The position numbers and the translations under genes are program-made. Of a DNA stretch of 64,000 bases, positions 48,101 through 61,047 are shown piece by piece. Source of the stretch: Theobroma cacao (lineage: Eukaryota; Streptophyta; Magnoliopsida; Malvales; Malvaceae); contig NC_030859.1 in NCBI RefSeq assembly GCF_000208745.1, forward strand, positions 21,520,949-21,584,948. The letters are read 5' to 3'. The first letter of the stretch is position 1, and each line of letters starts with the position of its first letter. The notes below the pieces were generated by a model, which did no database searches, had not been told where the DNA came from, and worked only from the letters and a program-made list of their open reading frames with translations.

Positions 48101-51100
48101 TTATCAGAACTTTCCATTGGCAACTTATTTTTGGATAGAACCAACCCCTGAAAATAATTCATGTAAAGTAAGTATAATAGCAGCAAATGAGTTATGTTAT
48201 TAATATAGGAAGACGTGACACAAGGAAAAAGTTGAATGAAAACAAATATTAAGAAATGCGATTTCCTTCGGGCCAAAGCTTATGAAGAGCCATAATAAAA
48301 AGAAACTAATCAAGCAATGATTTCATCCTGCCAGAGCTAAAACATGTCAACCATAAGATTGCAAAGGAACAAACTGTGGTGTACAGAGAGGAATGGGCAA
48401 AGTAAAACTTGACCATAAAGAATTTCCAGCAGACATTTTTGTGGTACCTTCAAGTAACGAAGTTTCCCTTTGATATTTGATAACAGAGTCAAGGACATGA
48501 ACTTGTCGCTTGTGTTTTGCACACTAGCTGAAGCCAATTCATTTGGACTTAAGGCATCAATAGATTTATCATTTTCTGCCTCTCTTATGTGCAATCGAGT
48601 GGTTGCCATCTTGATTTCGTCATGCGCATTCAGAACTTGTGCTTGAGCAATTGCTAAGAGCCTTGCATGCCGATATTCCTTCCTCATGCCCTTAACAAGG
48701 TTACAAGAAAGGTAGGAGGGGACAAAAGAAGGAAAACAGGAAAATCAGTTTCCATAAAAGACGTGATATTTACATGAGACAAAATCACCTGAGAACTCCT
48801 TCACAACATAAGCATATAAACAGCATGCTAATACAATGAGGAAACAACTGGGTATGATTACGTCCCCCCCACCACCCCCCCCACCCCCCCCCCAAAAAAA
48901 AAAAAAGAAAAACCAATTAGTGGCAGTTTAGCAGCTAATACCAACAAAAATAATTGAATGGACCAGACCATACCTCCAGAATATGTAGCTGTTTTGTAGC
49001 TGCCAACATACCCTCCTTTCCTAACTGACCCTTGCAACAGCTCTTTATAACTCCAAGAGCTACTTCCAATTGAGAGGGAGACTTTGAGACCTATAAATGA
49101 TAAGATAAAGAGAACAAAGTGTCAAAGCTACTTGTTACTTAAGAATATTGTCTTTGGCAGTATTGAAGTTCATGAAAGTAAATTTGGAATTCAAATTGAC
49201 AATGGCACAGATTTCATGCAGTTTTCAAGATATGCTATGGAACATGATTAATACTAGTTGATAGACCATAGCTAAAAATACAACTATGATTTTAGAGATG
49301 GTGTCCTGGGGTTGACAAGTATACAGCCAGGTGCTATTTGATATCAAACTCCTGTAGGTGAAAAGCAGTTCTTTTGTAAATCCTAGGAAAGTCGGCCTAG
49401 GCACATGTGATTATCGACAAGTAAAGATTGAATATCAACAAGAAGCAGACCAAAACTAAATAAATTAGAAAGAAATTAAAAAGGAGAGAACCAAAATAGA
49501 AAAACAACATATAAAATCAGAACGGTGATGACAAAATATGTGTTAGAGAGGCAGCTGTCACAATCTTATGCCTAAGGTAAGCATTAAGATATAAAGTTGG
49601 CCAGTGCTAGAGCTCAACACTGTAAGGTATAGCAATATCAAGTATGTAGATTCTCAAGTTCATCAACTTGTCAACCATGATTAGTGAAACCTAATACACC
49701 TAAAGAATAAAATTCAGATGAGATAAAGTAACCAACCACTATTGTTTCTTGAACATCTCTCTTCAGTTCTTTATTATCAACATCAGATAAAGTTGAATTT
49801 TTATTTGGCTGTGATAAATTCCAATAAAAGCGATTTAGGGCAGACTTCTTCTTCTGCAAATCTACTGCCTCTTCGGCAGAAATAATTATATCTCCATCCT
49901 TTTTGTTAACACGAAAGAGCCTTGCCTCATAATCCTGGTGCAAGAAGTTAAAAATGTAAAGAATGTGAAACAGTTTATAGTTGTAAGGTCAAACATCAAC
50001 AAGAACAAACAAGTTTTGAAGCAAACCTGGAATAAATCCTCTAGTTCACAATGAACACAAATGGGGCCATCACCAAGGACCTGGCAATTACGGCAGTATC
50101 TCACCCTTTCAATATCTTCCTCGTTTGGTCTTTCCATTGTTTTATCAATTTCTAAAAGTCGATCAAGCAATTTTCCCCTAACGGATTCCAATAGATCTAA
50201 ACCAGTCTGGATGTGATACTTTAGAGCAGTAATACTCTGAAACCTGTAATAAACCCAATAAAAGCTGGTCACTATCTGGAAAATAGCATCTAATTAAATT
50301 ATAACTATTACAATATATTCCATCAGAAACTTTTAAAAACGTACAATATACTAATTACAATGCAAAAAAGCAACAAAATTTTAATAGCCTGCTTAGGGAA
50401 GAACCCCATTTTGCAACTGCAAACCTGTTTCTGATTAAAAATGATATATGAAAAGTGTTCTGTTGAACAGTATAAATCAGCAGATTCTTGAAATGAAAAA
50501 CATGCATTAATAAGGCAGGTTTAAGTTACAATTGAATGAGCAGAAAGAATAAGTTATGGTGTATAAATATTCGCAGCACTGCTCAGGAAAGGCAATTCTG
50601 AAAACTAAGATCATCACTAACCAGGAAGACATCCGCAATGAGCGTCGATTTTTAAGAGATCCTGCGATAGCCTCTTCAATCTTTCTGATTAACTCGTTAG
50701 AGAAGTCCTTATTTTGCTCAGCATGATGAAGAGCTTCCAACCACCAAACTGTATCTTCATTTTTGATATCACTAAATGCATTACAAACCTGCAAAAACAT
50801 AATTGTTAATCATCCAAAGTGCAGTAGATGACAAACAATTGCAAAGCAAACAGCAGGATATAGAAATCTACAACTAAGAAGGCTATTATTGCAACTGACA
50901 ATTACCACCTTTGGCTTAACATGTTCTATAGAACATTCCATAATTTTAATTTAAATCAAGACGTGGCTTTATTGACAATGTAAAGGATGTAAAAATCAAT
51001 TTTTGAACAATAAAGGTATGACCTATTCTTCTGGAAGCAGATTTTTGTTGCCATCAGGAATCTATCATTCCAACCTGACTAGAACCTTGTGACATGATTA

Positions 51101-54100
51101 AAGAGAAAACACCCTCAGAGGGCCATACACCAGCATGGAAAGAATCCTTCCTTTTCCAGAAAAATAAAGAAAAAACTGTGTTTGTGGGAGAGTGCAGCAA
51201 TAAGGAAAAACAAGGCACTGCCTGTTGTATCCTCTTGATATTACTGCAAGCAACAATCATGCCTATTTGTTGAGTTGAGTGAACTATAATGGTCCTGTTT
51301 ATGCAAAGTGACCTTTCAAGAGGTTGGAAAAATATTTTTGATTTTTCGAGGTTATATGTGGTAGGAAACAACTACATTTTGGCTTCCCTATGTGCTGATT
51401 ACATTGCCACAAATATGCTACTGAATGGGCATGCAGATGAGAGAGAGCAAGTACTACAAGCACAAAGTACACTTGTAGAATATAGCATGACATGTAAGTT
51501 ACAATCGGCAAGTAGCATCAAATGACAACACCTACATCTCAACTAGTATGGCTGTGCAGATGATACATATTGTCCAACATTTATCATGTATCACATACCA
51601 AAATGTTAAGGAAAAACATGGATTATACCTGCATGTATGATTTCCTGAACTCTTGCTGAGCTGCAGATAACTTTGTAGTGAACGCTGATAGGTACCTCTG
51701 TTTTAAATTCTCACAGTCTATTCTCAAAGATTGTTTGTTTAAAGTTCCGGATGACACATGGCACTGACCATTAGAATCTTGGTCATTATTTATGCCATTT
51801 TCTGATAGGTCAGATGCTATATCTGGTAGATTCCCAGCATTGATTTCTGAATTCTCTTGGTCATAAAGTTTCTGGCTCTTCACAGAACTTTGATCACACA
51901 ATTCATTACTGTGGGCCTTGGAGGCTTTCTCAGAGCTTCCAGAGAACTGCTGCATCTCTACTGGAAGTTTCTCCAAGCTTGTAACCATTTGGAGTATCTC
52001 AGCAAGATTGTGATGAATGTGAATATTCAACAGAGGGTCCAGGCGAAAATCCTCAGAGTGCTCTTTAGTGATATCCAGTGCTTCCTTGTACAATGATACT
52101 GCTTGAGAAAGTTTCTCCTCTATTATAGCTATTCCTGCAAGCCCATTTAAAGCACTAACTAACATCCGGAGCGCTTCCTCTCCTTCTGTCTTGGTCTTGC
52201 TTATAAGAACCTTCAAAAACAATATCACTCTTAATGTAAAGTACCAAAAATAAAAGCTTTTGCAGCAAATTTCACAAAATGTTTAACCCACATTTAATAT
52301 TTCCTCCATGGTCATTGGGGCCTGTTGCAGAGAACGCAGCCCGAAGCTTCCTACTTGAGGGTGACAACAGGCTTGGCGAAGCTTCAAGAGTGAGTTCAGC
52401 AGCTTTGCAGCTTCTGTATGAGTGATGAGAGGATCGAAAGTCACACCAGAACAAATACTACCTAGAAAAGTAAATATGAATATATAAGACCTAAATTCAT
52501 TTTCTGACTTTAAGTTGGTACATTACTGATAAATGTCTCTTAAATAAAGTCATTGTACAACTACCAACAACCTGGGACTTCTCTTTTCAGGAAATCTTCT
52601 TTCAAACTTTCAAGAACTTCACTGGCATAACTCACACATGTTTCATGTTGCCTTTGATAAAAGTGTTCTTCAATTGGTGAGAAAGTGAGCCAAGAGACAC
52701 ATTCCTCTTGAGGGGGAAGCTGCAATTCGTCTGCAACATGTACTTTTGACGAACGCCACATGATTCGTTTAAACAATTTATGTGTGAATTCCATTGCTCC
52801 TCCTTCTCTCCTCTGCAAAAGGAGCAGAATAAATATAAAATAAAAATTTGGAAACTGTAAGAGACTATTTAAAACCACTTCAGGATTTAAAGAAGAGCCA
52901 GAGGAACATTCAGTGAAAAGATGCTAGTCAATATTCACAAAGAACAGTGCATTGTGGGTGAAACAGTAAGGTCATAGTTTGCTAGCAGTATCTGATAAAG
53001 TTTTCAAATAAAATTTCTAAAAGACATGTCAGTCACAAGCTAGCAGCATACACAATTTAGACCTACAAGCAATATCATCCACAAAGGACCATCCATGGAA
53101 CATTATTGGGAAATTTTATACAGCTATTGCAATCCAAATCATCCAAAAAGGACCATCCATGGAACATTGCGCAGGATATTTAAGACAGTTATTGTTTTAC
53201 CCAGGGTATAATGTTCTTATAAAGAACTTATATCAAGAGTGAATGCTCATAGAAGACAAAGAAGCTTATAGTTTTTTTTTTTGGAAGGGAGAAGCTTATA
53301 GATTAAAGATAGCCGGTTAGTTCTCTTACTTCTTGTTACATAAAAGCATCCCTTTTATAGGACTCTGAACTTGTACAACATTCAAGGCACAATATCTATA
53401 AGTATGATTTCATTCTTATTCTTCTTTATGCTAGGGGAAGAATTTACTTCAGATGGCATGACCTACTTCACTGCCGTATGTCACATACCTTTTACATGCC
53501 TGTTCTTTCAGAGCAAACTCCTGATGTTCCAGTTTATTGCAAGATATTAATTCACTTGCATACTTCTCATTGTTAAATTAGTAGGTACATAATCAGAACT
53601 ACTACATCCAAAAGCTTTTGTTAGTATTTATTATGCAGCTCATGCCATCAAGAAATTTTAAATTTTTTGACAGCTTGTGATGTCAAAATTATAATATTAT
53701 ATAACACGACAAATGCCTTTATTTGCCATTATAAGAAAGATTGGCACCTATTTAAGTGTACATTGGAGGCCGTCATGCACATATGTGAATGTTGAATACA
53801 TACAAAGTTAAGATAACTTCATACCTCATATGGATCTCGTATAACTTCCACCCACCACCTTGAAACATTGAAAGGACTTAGTTTCAGGAATCTTAAAAGT
53901 CCATATAAGTCATCAAGTTTGCGTTGTATAGGAGTGCCTGTAATACACCAGTGATGCTTAGCATATAGCCTCATGGCCATTTCTGTTGCAGCAGCAGTAT
54001 TACTCTCCACCATTTGAGCTTCATCCAGACAAATCCTCCACCAAAATATTCTGGTTAGAAGAGTTGGAATGACAGGGTACCTACCAAAAAGACAGCCAGT

Positions 54101-57100
54101 TATCATCTTGAAACATTAAATTTCGAGGCAGCCAGGATTGGAGCTAGAATATTAAGTCAACAGAGGCACATTCTTGTTAGTTGAAAATTTCATTTAATCT
54201 TTTCTAATTATTTCTATTTTCTTTTTGGAGTATGTAAGCTGCTCTAGCAAGTTCTTTTCATAAAATTACTGTAAGAATGCACTAAATGTTGTTATAGTGA
54301 TTATATATATATATATATTGAAAGAAACTACAGGGATTGGAGGGAAAAAAAATTGAAGGTAAGCAATTAAGCACTGAAGAAATCAGAAAGATCATTGACA
54401 AAAAGGTCAAAATAAAATTTTGGAAGAGCCTGGATACGTCCATGAAGGCAGCTCCAAGCATTCGAAGAACCCAGTCAATCTCAGAAGCAATGTATTTTAG
54501 TAACAACTTGAGGACACTTTTGAATAAAAAGCCAATAAGATATCAAATGCTCATTTTGAACAAAAAACAATAAATCAGAAGTTAAGAAGGAACCTCTTCT
54601 GGAATCTCAAGAAGCGTCGATCACCTTCATGCCTGTCAGAGTCGTGAGAGAGGTCCTCTTTGAGTACATCATATGTTGTTAATACAATGTCAGCACTGAC
54701 AAGTTCATTGATATCCACTCTAGATGCATTTGAAAGAGAAGGGTTTCTCACACCTTCATAGACACAAGTTTTTAAGGAACCTGGACGTGTATGACTAAGG
54801 ATAACAATAAAGTAAAAGAAACATATATAAGTATCTTTCTTTAATGAAATCAAAGTTAAAGGGAATGAAGTAATCCAATACAACAATCCTGTGAACATGT
54901 AAATATTATTTCAAGTAAATCGACTCACATATAAGATCTATCAACATATTTCAATTTTTCATCAGAATGAAATGAAAGTAATTAAGATGTCATGCATGAA
55001 ACTGGCTTTGATCTATGATTTGTAGATTCATTTTCAATATTATGGTTTCAATTTCAACTCCAATGACTCATAATTTCCTGAATGCATTAACAATGGAAGG
55101 TTACTTTGACAGATCAATGTTTCATAAATTGCCTACACATGGATCATCCTCATTTTTCCAGATCTGTTTGGTACTTTCGTCATATTGGGCACCTGCCTTT
55201 TAGGAAATCATCAAGTTTAAGGGACTTCAGGGCAGACCAGAAAGAAGGCCTCCCTTAGTACCACAAGCTTGTAAACTTGTTGTCTTACAATTGATGCTGA
55301 GAGATTAGAGTTCAGATGAGGTGAGGCTACTAATTCTTCTAATCAGGGCCTTATAGAGAAAAGGTTGCATCAGGATCACAACAAAGTCTTAATCGATTTG
55401 AGCTCTATCTTACCATTAGAAGATGTCATATGCCCATAACTTCCAACATCCCAGTTGCTCATAGAAAACCATGTTTGATTGAATCAGCAGATAATTCATA
55501 TATTTTAATACTTTTCTTTCCTTTACAATCAGATTGAATTAAGTTAAATTGGGCAAAATGATAAGCAAATTTCTTCATTCTCCAAAACCATAAGTTTACT
55601 CACCAAGACAATGCAAAATTTAATATTATTATAGTCCTATGGATACTGAAATTTGGAAGTGTACAAAATGAAGTCAAGGAAAAAAAATTTTACCGTATAA
55701 TCTCATCGTGCCATTGGGATAATATAGGAGCTGGACAGACTATAAGAGTAGCACCTGATGCAATGGGAGAGTCAGTAGCTTGTAGTAGCTCTGAACATGG
55801 CTGGCAGATATGTTCTCCCTCTCTGACAACAATATTGGTTATCTCTTTCCTTCTTTTCGGCTTTTGCAGTCCTTGTTCATCGGCACTTGCACTGGCTTTA
55901 CGAGCTTTTCCTCGAGGTGAATAACCAACACACTCTGAATGTTGCCAAGCATCACAGATGTCACACTGTACCCATAATCCTTTATATTTGCGGTTTTCAC
56001 TTACAGCTCCACATATGCACTCAACACGCTCCCTTTTCAACCTTCTGAGACTAATTTTCTCATCCATAGTAACCTCTGCTTCAGTATCCTTACATACACC
56101 ACCTTCAGATGATGGCTTCTGGTGTGCGAAGATGCAAGCAAGCAGTTCAACAGTCTTCCCCAAACCCATTTCATCTGTGATATTCATAATGACCACCACC
56201 AAAGCAAGCAGAGTGAAATCAGATTTGTGGATAAATATCAGCTTTAAACAATATATATATAAAAGGAAAATCAGCATAACTCTTCAGGAATTAAAAATCC
56301 AAAAAGAGCCCCAAAATTTTTGGAGCATGCACCAGACAGTAGCATACAAAGAATTGGAATAATTTGTAGTGTCAATATCTAGGTAGGCTAATAACCAAGC
56401 AAGACTAGATTCCCATGTTACTTTTGAGCACCACAATCTCACAAATCGGGGCATATACAAGTCAAACTTAAATGAACCGACCAGAGAGATGCTGAAGTAG
56501 TGAAAGATGCAGAAATGATGTCTATATTGCATAACACTGTAACTACTGTGGCAAAATTGCTATGTCTCTGAACTATTGATCACAGCGGGAGAATCAATTT
56601 TATAACGAAAACTTTCAATCCCCTGAGAAGTTGATAGGCTATGCATGCAAAAGTTTTCATTCCCTATTACTATTAAAACTTCAGCACTGTATGAATATAA
56701 ATATGTTGCAAGGATTGCAAGAGTTTCTGGAAAACTGACACATACTAAACAAACTTACCTACCCGCTAGAATACCGCCATAGACATATGGAGAAGTGGAC
56801 TCCAAATGCCGCGAAACATTTCCACTGAAGACATAATCTCACACAGTAAGCAAGTGAAGATATAAAAAGGTATTTTTTATTTTTATTTTTTAGGGGGTGG
56901 TACTGGGGGATGGGAAAAACTACAAGCCACAACTGACAGAAACAATTTAAGGACATCCTTTTCAAGTACAATGCTAGTTGAAGAAAGAAAACCATACCCA
57001 AATGGATTAAAGTACATTTTTGAATAATCATCCAGAAAATCCACTGGTATACACAATGGAGAAGACAACATGCTCCTTTCCCATTCATCCAGACTTCTTG

Positions 57101-58146
57101 AATCTCCCTTCTCTCTTTGTACCATCCAATAAGCTGCACGGCGCTGATATGGTCTAAGAACAGGGAGCAAGTCAGGAATTTCATCCTCAAGCATTGAGTT
57201 CTCTCTGCACAGGAGACATACAAGTAATTTGATTTCAGTATTGCACCGCAATAGGAAGCTGGAAAGGAACTACAACAGTTATGCACCACTAAATAAATCT
57301 ACAATAAAATAATTGGTCAACTCACTTTGATGGCTTTATGGCTTCGTAAAATCCAGAAACATCAAACCTCGCACGTTTCCCAGGTCGGGAAGTTTCTTCT
57401 TCTTTCACTGGATACACATCAACTTCCATGTTCATTGATTCACTAATTCCATACTTAGCCTCAGAAGTCATTACTTCAGGACGTAACCAAGCCATGACAT
57501 TCATCATACTCTTTTTCCAAAGTTGCCTCGTGTTCTCCATGAGTGACTCACAATTTTCAAAAACTCTCTTTAGTATCTCCACCCTCACTCTGAGAGATGA
57601 CAAGCTCTCTGAAAGCATTACTCCCATCACTGGCCTCAAAGTCACAAATTTCAAACTTGCTAAGTGCACAAGAGAAGAAATACCTTCATCAAGACCATCA
57701 AAACTCCCAGATAACATCACTGATTCCATCTCCGCACCATCATTCATGTTTTTCTCTACAAATTCCAAAGATACATCACTGGAAGATAACACAGGCCAAT
57801 GTCCTAGTTTAATACGACTGATAAACTCACAGACATTACAAACTCGAAACCTTAAGGAGTACTTGGAGTCCCCATAAAAGTCCTCACTGATTCTATAACC
57901 AGCAAACCCTTCTCTCAAATTCAAATCAATCAGAACAACCTCAGATATATCAAGATGCTCATCCGAATGCCAAGAAGTCTTATCAATTTCTACAAAGAAT
58001 GGTTTTTCTGTATCCACGAGTTCCTCCTTTCCTTTTTGCCCGTTTTGGTTTGCTTCCTGTTTGTACAAATCTGGTTCGGCATTACCATTGGTCTCTATAA
58101 CTAAGGCGCCCGATCGACGTGGATTGGATTGCTTTTTCCTACCCAT
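45129..58146 (-). CDS. SHPRH-type SNF2 helicase with PHD and RING fingers (E3 ubiquitin ligase)
   Basis: Nineteen minus-strand exons give about 1,682 residues: 57326-58146, 56998-57204, 56763-56824, 55694-56174, 54594-54794, 53825-54080, 52572-52812, 52292-52461, 51629-52210, 50622-50788, 50027-50243, 49737-49934, 48974-49090, 48448-48690, 47943-48147, 47085-47302, 46783-46934, 46248-46512, 45129-45374. Helicase motif I is ILADEMGLGKT (GKT at 369-371), followed by an inserted PHD finger (416-490, CICG ... CDICDAWQHSEC ... CQPC), DEAQ at 610-613 and ITGTP at 637-641. A long middle region (tetratricopeptide-like helices and a CRNC ... CVHC knuckle) leads to a C3HC4 RING at 1366-1415, then the second helicase lobe with GANGLNLLEAQHVI and SRVHRIGQ. 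SHPRH/Rad5-like proteins remodel DNA or chromatin and ubiquitylate PCNA in DNA-damage tolerance. The donor of the 49737 exon is uncertain by one codon. Arabidopsis match from memory: At2g40770. Confidence 0.95.
48864..48906 (-). repeat. Long G-run cluster followed by poly-A/T in a SHPRH intron
   Basis: On the plus strand C7, then CC, C8 and C10 runs separated by single or double A (48864-48893), followed by A13. On the transcribed sense strand of the helicase gene this is a T-run then four G-runs, enough for an intramolecular G-quadruplex. It lies in the intron 48691-48973, about 70 bp past the exon 48974-49090. Confidence 0.75.
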
Positions 58147-58858
58147 TGTTCTCACTACAAACCAAATAGAAACTAGATAAACGTACAGAAAAAATGCAAA
58201 CAAAGCCAGAAGCTTAAGAGTGTATCAATAGCCAATTCAAGCAACTGCCAAAGTTCTTTTGATGCAAAGGCATACCCAGATCATTAGCACATGCCAAAAG
58301 CAATAAACAAAAGTTGAAAGCAAAGAAACTCAATCAAATAAGCAGAAATATAAACGGGAAAAGGAGCAAATTGGATGGAAACAATGCAAAAAAGCTAGAG
58401 AAAAGAATATAAAACCTGAGAAAGAGAAACAAAAGCAATACCTGGAACAGGTTAAGGTAGAATTTGGTTGCATTAGAAAAAGGTGCTATAAGGAGAAAGT
58501 TTCGGATTTGAATTGTGAGGTTTGAAGGAAGAACATAGGCAGACGAGTCAAGACTGCTGGGAGACTGCAACTCACGCGCCAAGTGCGAGTTGCCAAAGTC
58601 GGTAACTCGAAGATGGATTTGTTTTGTTTTATGGAACTTCTAATTCCCAAGCAAGGCGTGGCCAAACTCACACTCACTTATTCGAATGGAACACAACACC
58701 GCCAAAAGAAAGCTTTTTTATCTTATTGGTCTGTCATTTATTTCAGTGACAGCTTCCAGAATGGAATTACCAAAAGACCCAGACGGTTGTCCTTCGGCCT
58801 CTTGGTTAATACATTTGCCTCTGCTTGCTCCCTCCCAAGTTTTAACTACAATCAGAGA

Positions 58859-58907
58859 AAACCCTAAAGAAATTTTCTAAAAGAAAAAAGACTGTGGGTT
58901 AGGGTTT
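58859..58907 (+). promoter_or_regulatory. Inverted pair of telo-boxes in a divergent promoter
   Basis: AAACCCTAA at 58859-58867 and TTAGGGTTT at 58899-58907, 22-70 bp upstream of the EIF1AD-like ATG. The intergenic region 58147-58928 (782 bp) must serve both this gene and the divergent SHPRH-like gene. Telo-boxes are typical of plant translation-related genes. Confidence 0.7.
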
Positions 58908-58928
58908 CAGCTACAGAAAGGAGAAGCA

Positions 58929-61047
58929 ATGAAAGGGGGAAGGAAGAATCTAAAGAGGGCAGCAAAAGACCAAAACTTGAGCCTTCAACATGGCCAAAGC
59001 ATTATGCAAGTGCTGTCTTTAAGGGGATCCAATCTCATTGAGGTACCCATTGCTTTTCACTTCACAAACTTACTGTCTTTAAGCTTCAGAATTTTCTCAT
59101 ACTGCAAATAGATTATCAGCTAAAGTCTGGTTAGTAAGCTATCAAAATGCATAGCTTGAGTCTGGGTTTTCAACCAAAGCCACGCTTATTTTATTAGATG
59201 AAAGCATGGGGCTTTGTGATTATCTGAATTTTATGCAAGGAGAAGTTTAATCATTAAAAAATTAGATTTTTTGTTTTGTAATATCTTGTGTTAGGACTAT
59301 ATTCTATGAGTAGCACAATGTATCATAACGACTCTGTCATAACTTCCTCTTAATGTCACAGGTGCCATTCATTAAGGTTTTTTCTTTTGATAAAATTGTT
59401 ACAATTCTGTCATGGTTGTTTTCTTATTAAGGTAGTGGATGCTCGAGGAGGGAAATCACTAGCACTATTTCCAGCTAAATTTCAGAAGAGCTTGTGGATA
59501 AAACGAGGTTTGTTCCAAATAAATATCACTTGAGCTTTTTTTAATGAAATTTATCAAGGTTTGCTTCATTTGAAAATACAAAAATCTCAACAAGCATCTA
59601 CAGTCATTTTGGAATCTCAGTGATCATCTGCTATTACTTGGTTTGTAATTGTGTGTTACTCTTACTCTTTTATTCCTTTCTTGATGTCATATTTTTCTCT
59701 GTGCTTCATGAGTTCCTCAGCTAAACCGTTCAGCTGATTGGTTGCCTCTTAGATCCAACAGTTACATTGTGTAGTTCATATTTCCTCAATTTTTTTTTTC
59801 TTTTTTCTCTTTAGGTAGTCGCCTAAACCTGGGAGTAAAACTCATTGGCTGTAGGCACTGTAGGAAAGTGATTACTTTTGGCTTAATGAATCTGTCAAGG
59901 GTTTTCTTTTCTTCTTATTTTAACATGTGTTCAATATGTTTTGATTGCTTCTTCAATTTTTAGGGAGTTTTGTTGTAGTTGATGAAAGTGGAAAAGAAAA
60001 GGCGCTTGAGTCTGGTAGCAAGGTGGCATGTATTGTTTCTCAAGTTCTGTTCTATGAGCAACTTCGTGCACTACAGAAATCTCCAGAATGGTGTGTTTTC
60101 TTAACAACTTAAAGTTAGCTTGTTGGAATACTTTTCATAATCTATTGTTTTGCATCTTTGCTTATTCTAGTCTTAGTAATTGGGTTCTAGATATTTAAAC
60201 CAGACAATCTAAAGGTTTGATTGATGGGTGCTGCATTTGCTTGGGCTGGCAAATTTGAGGTGGTCAATATTTCATTTATGTTTGTGATTGCCTAGGGTCT
60301 CTCTCCTGATTCTTTTTCTTGTTATATCAGTCTTTGCAATCTGCCCATTTATCTTCATTGACTAACCAACCGTGCATGTCAGTTAAAGGTGACAATGTTT
60401 AATGTCCTGCATTCTGATTTTATTGATAGCGTTCTTATCTAAATCAATTCCAACTGAATCCTTCTTTACCTGCTCAATTCAAGATACTCAATCCCCATCC
60501 AGTTTTCTACATATCAGGCAACTCCCATAATTCTTCCTTAGGAAGGGTTTGCATATGACTTCAACTTAAGGAGCTTGTTAGTTACAACTTGTGCACTTGC
60601 CATCCTATTAAATTGTTGTGACCTCCAGATACTTCTGCATATAGTTTCCTGTTATGAATCTCTCATCAAAAGAATTAGGAGCATGCAATTTGAAGGTGTT
60701 AGAAGGACTTATATATTAATGCAGATATGCCTGCTTCTACCACTCAACTGTCCTCTGGTCTCAAATTTCTAATCTTGAGATTGAGTTTTAATTATTTTTC
60801 TGATATTCTTGCTTGCAATTGCAGGCCTGAAAATTTCAAATCCTCGAATCTGGATGATTTAGTTGAAAATGATGGTGGTGCCACCTCAGAATGTTTGCAG
60901 AGACATCCCTCCCAGCAAGAAGTGGAGGATGAGTTAGAGTCAAGTGATGATGATGGACTTCCTCCACTAGAAGCTAATCTGAACAGAATCAAGCCATTTG
61001 AGCTGCAATCAGACAGAGAATCAGACTCAGGATCGGATTCAGATTGA
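58929..61047 (+). CDS. EIF1AD-like OB-fold RNA-binding protein (eIF1A domain)
   Basis: Exons 58929-59042, 59432-59507, 59964-60090 and 60825-61047 give 179 residues. The protein starts MKGGRKNLKRAAKDQNLS and carries an S1/eIF1A-type OB fold: QVLSLRGSNLIEVVDARGG, ALFPAKFQKSLWIKRGSFVVVDE, then CIVSQVLFYEQLRALQKSPEWP. The C-terminus is strongly acidic and Ser/Asp-rich, ending SDSGSDSD, as in animal EIF1AD. Family knowledge: EIF1AD is a nuclear protein related to initiation factor 1A; in animals it has been tied to 40S ribosome maturation and stress. It is not the canonical eIF1A (which has a basic N-terminal tail and different core). From memory the Arabidopsis match is At2g40780. The splice junctions preserve the frame through the WPENF region. 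Confidence 0.92.

Noticed and set aside
49690..49740. Alternative donor (three bases upstream) for the SHPRH exon ending near 49737
   Set aside because: Both GT sites are weak and both keep frame; the longer exon was kept, with the uncertainty stated, because it gives an unbroken hydrophobic join into VSKSPSQLE.
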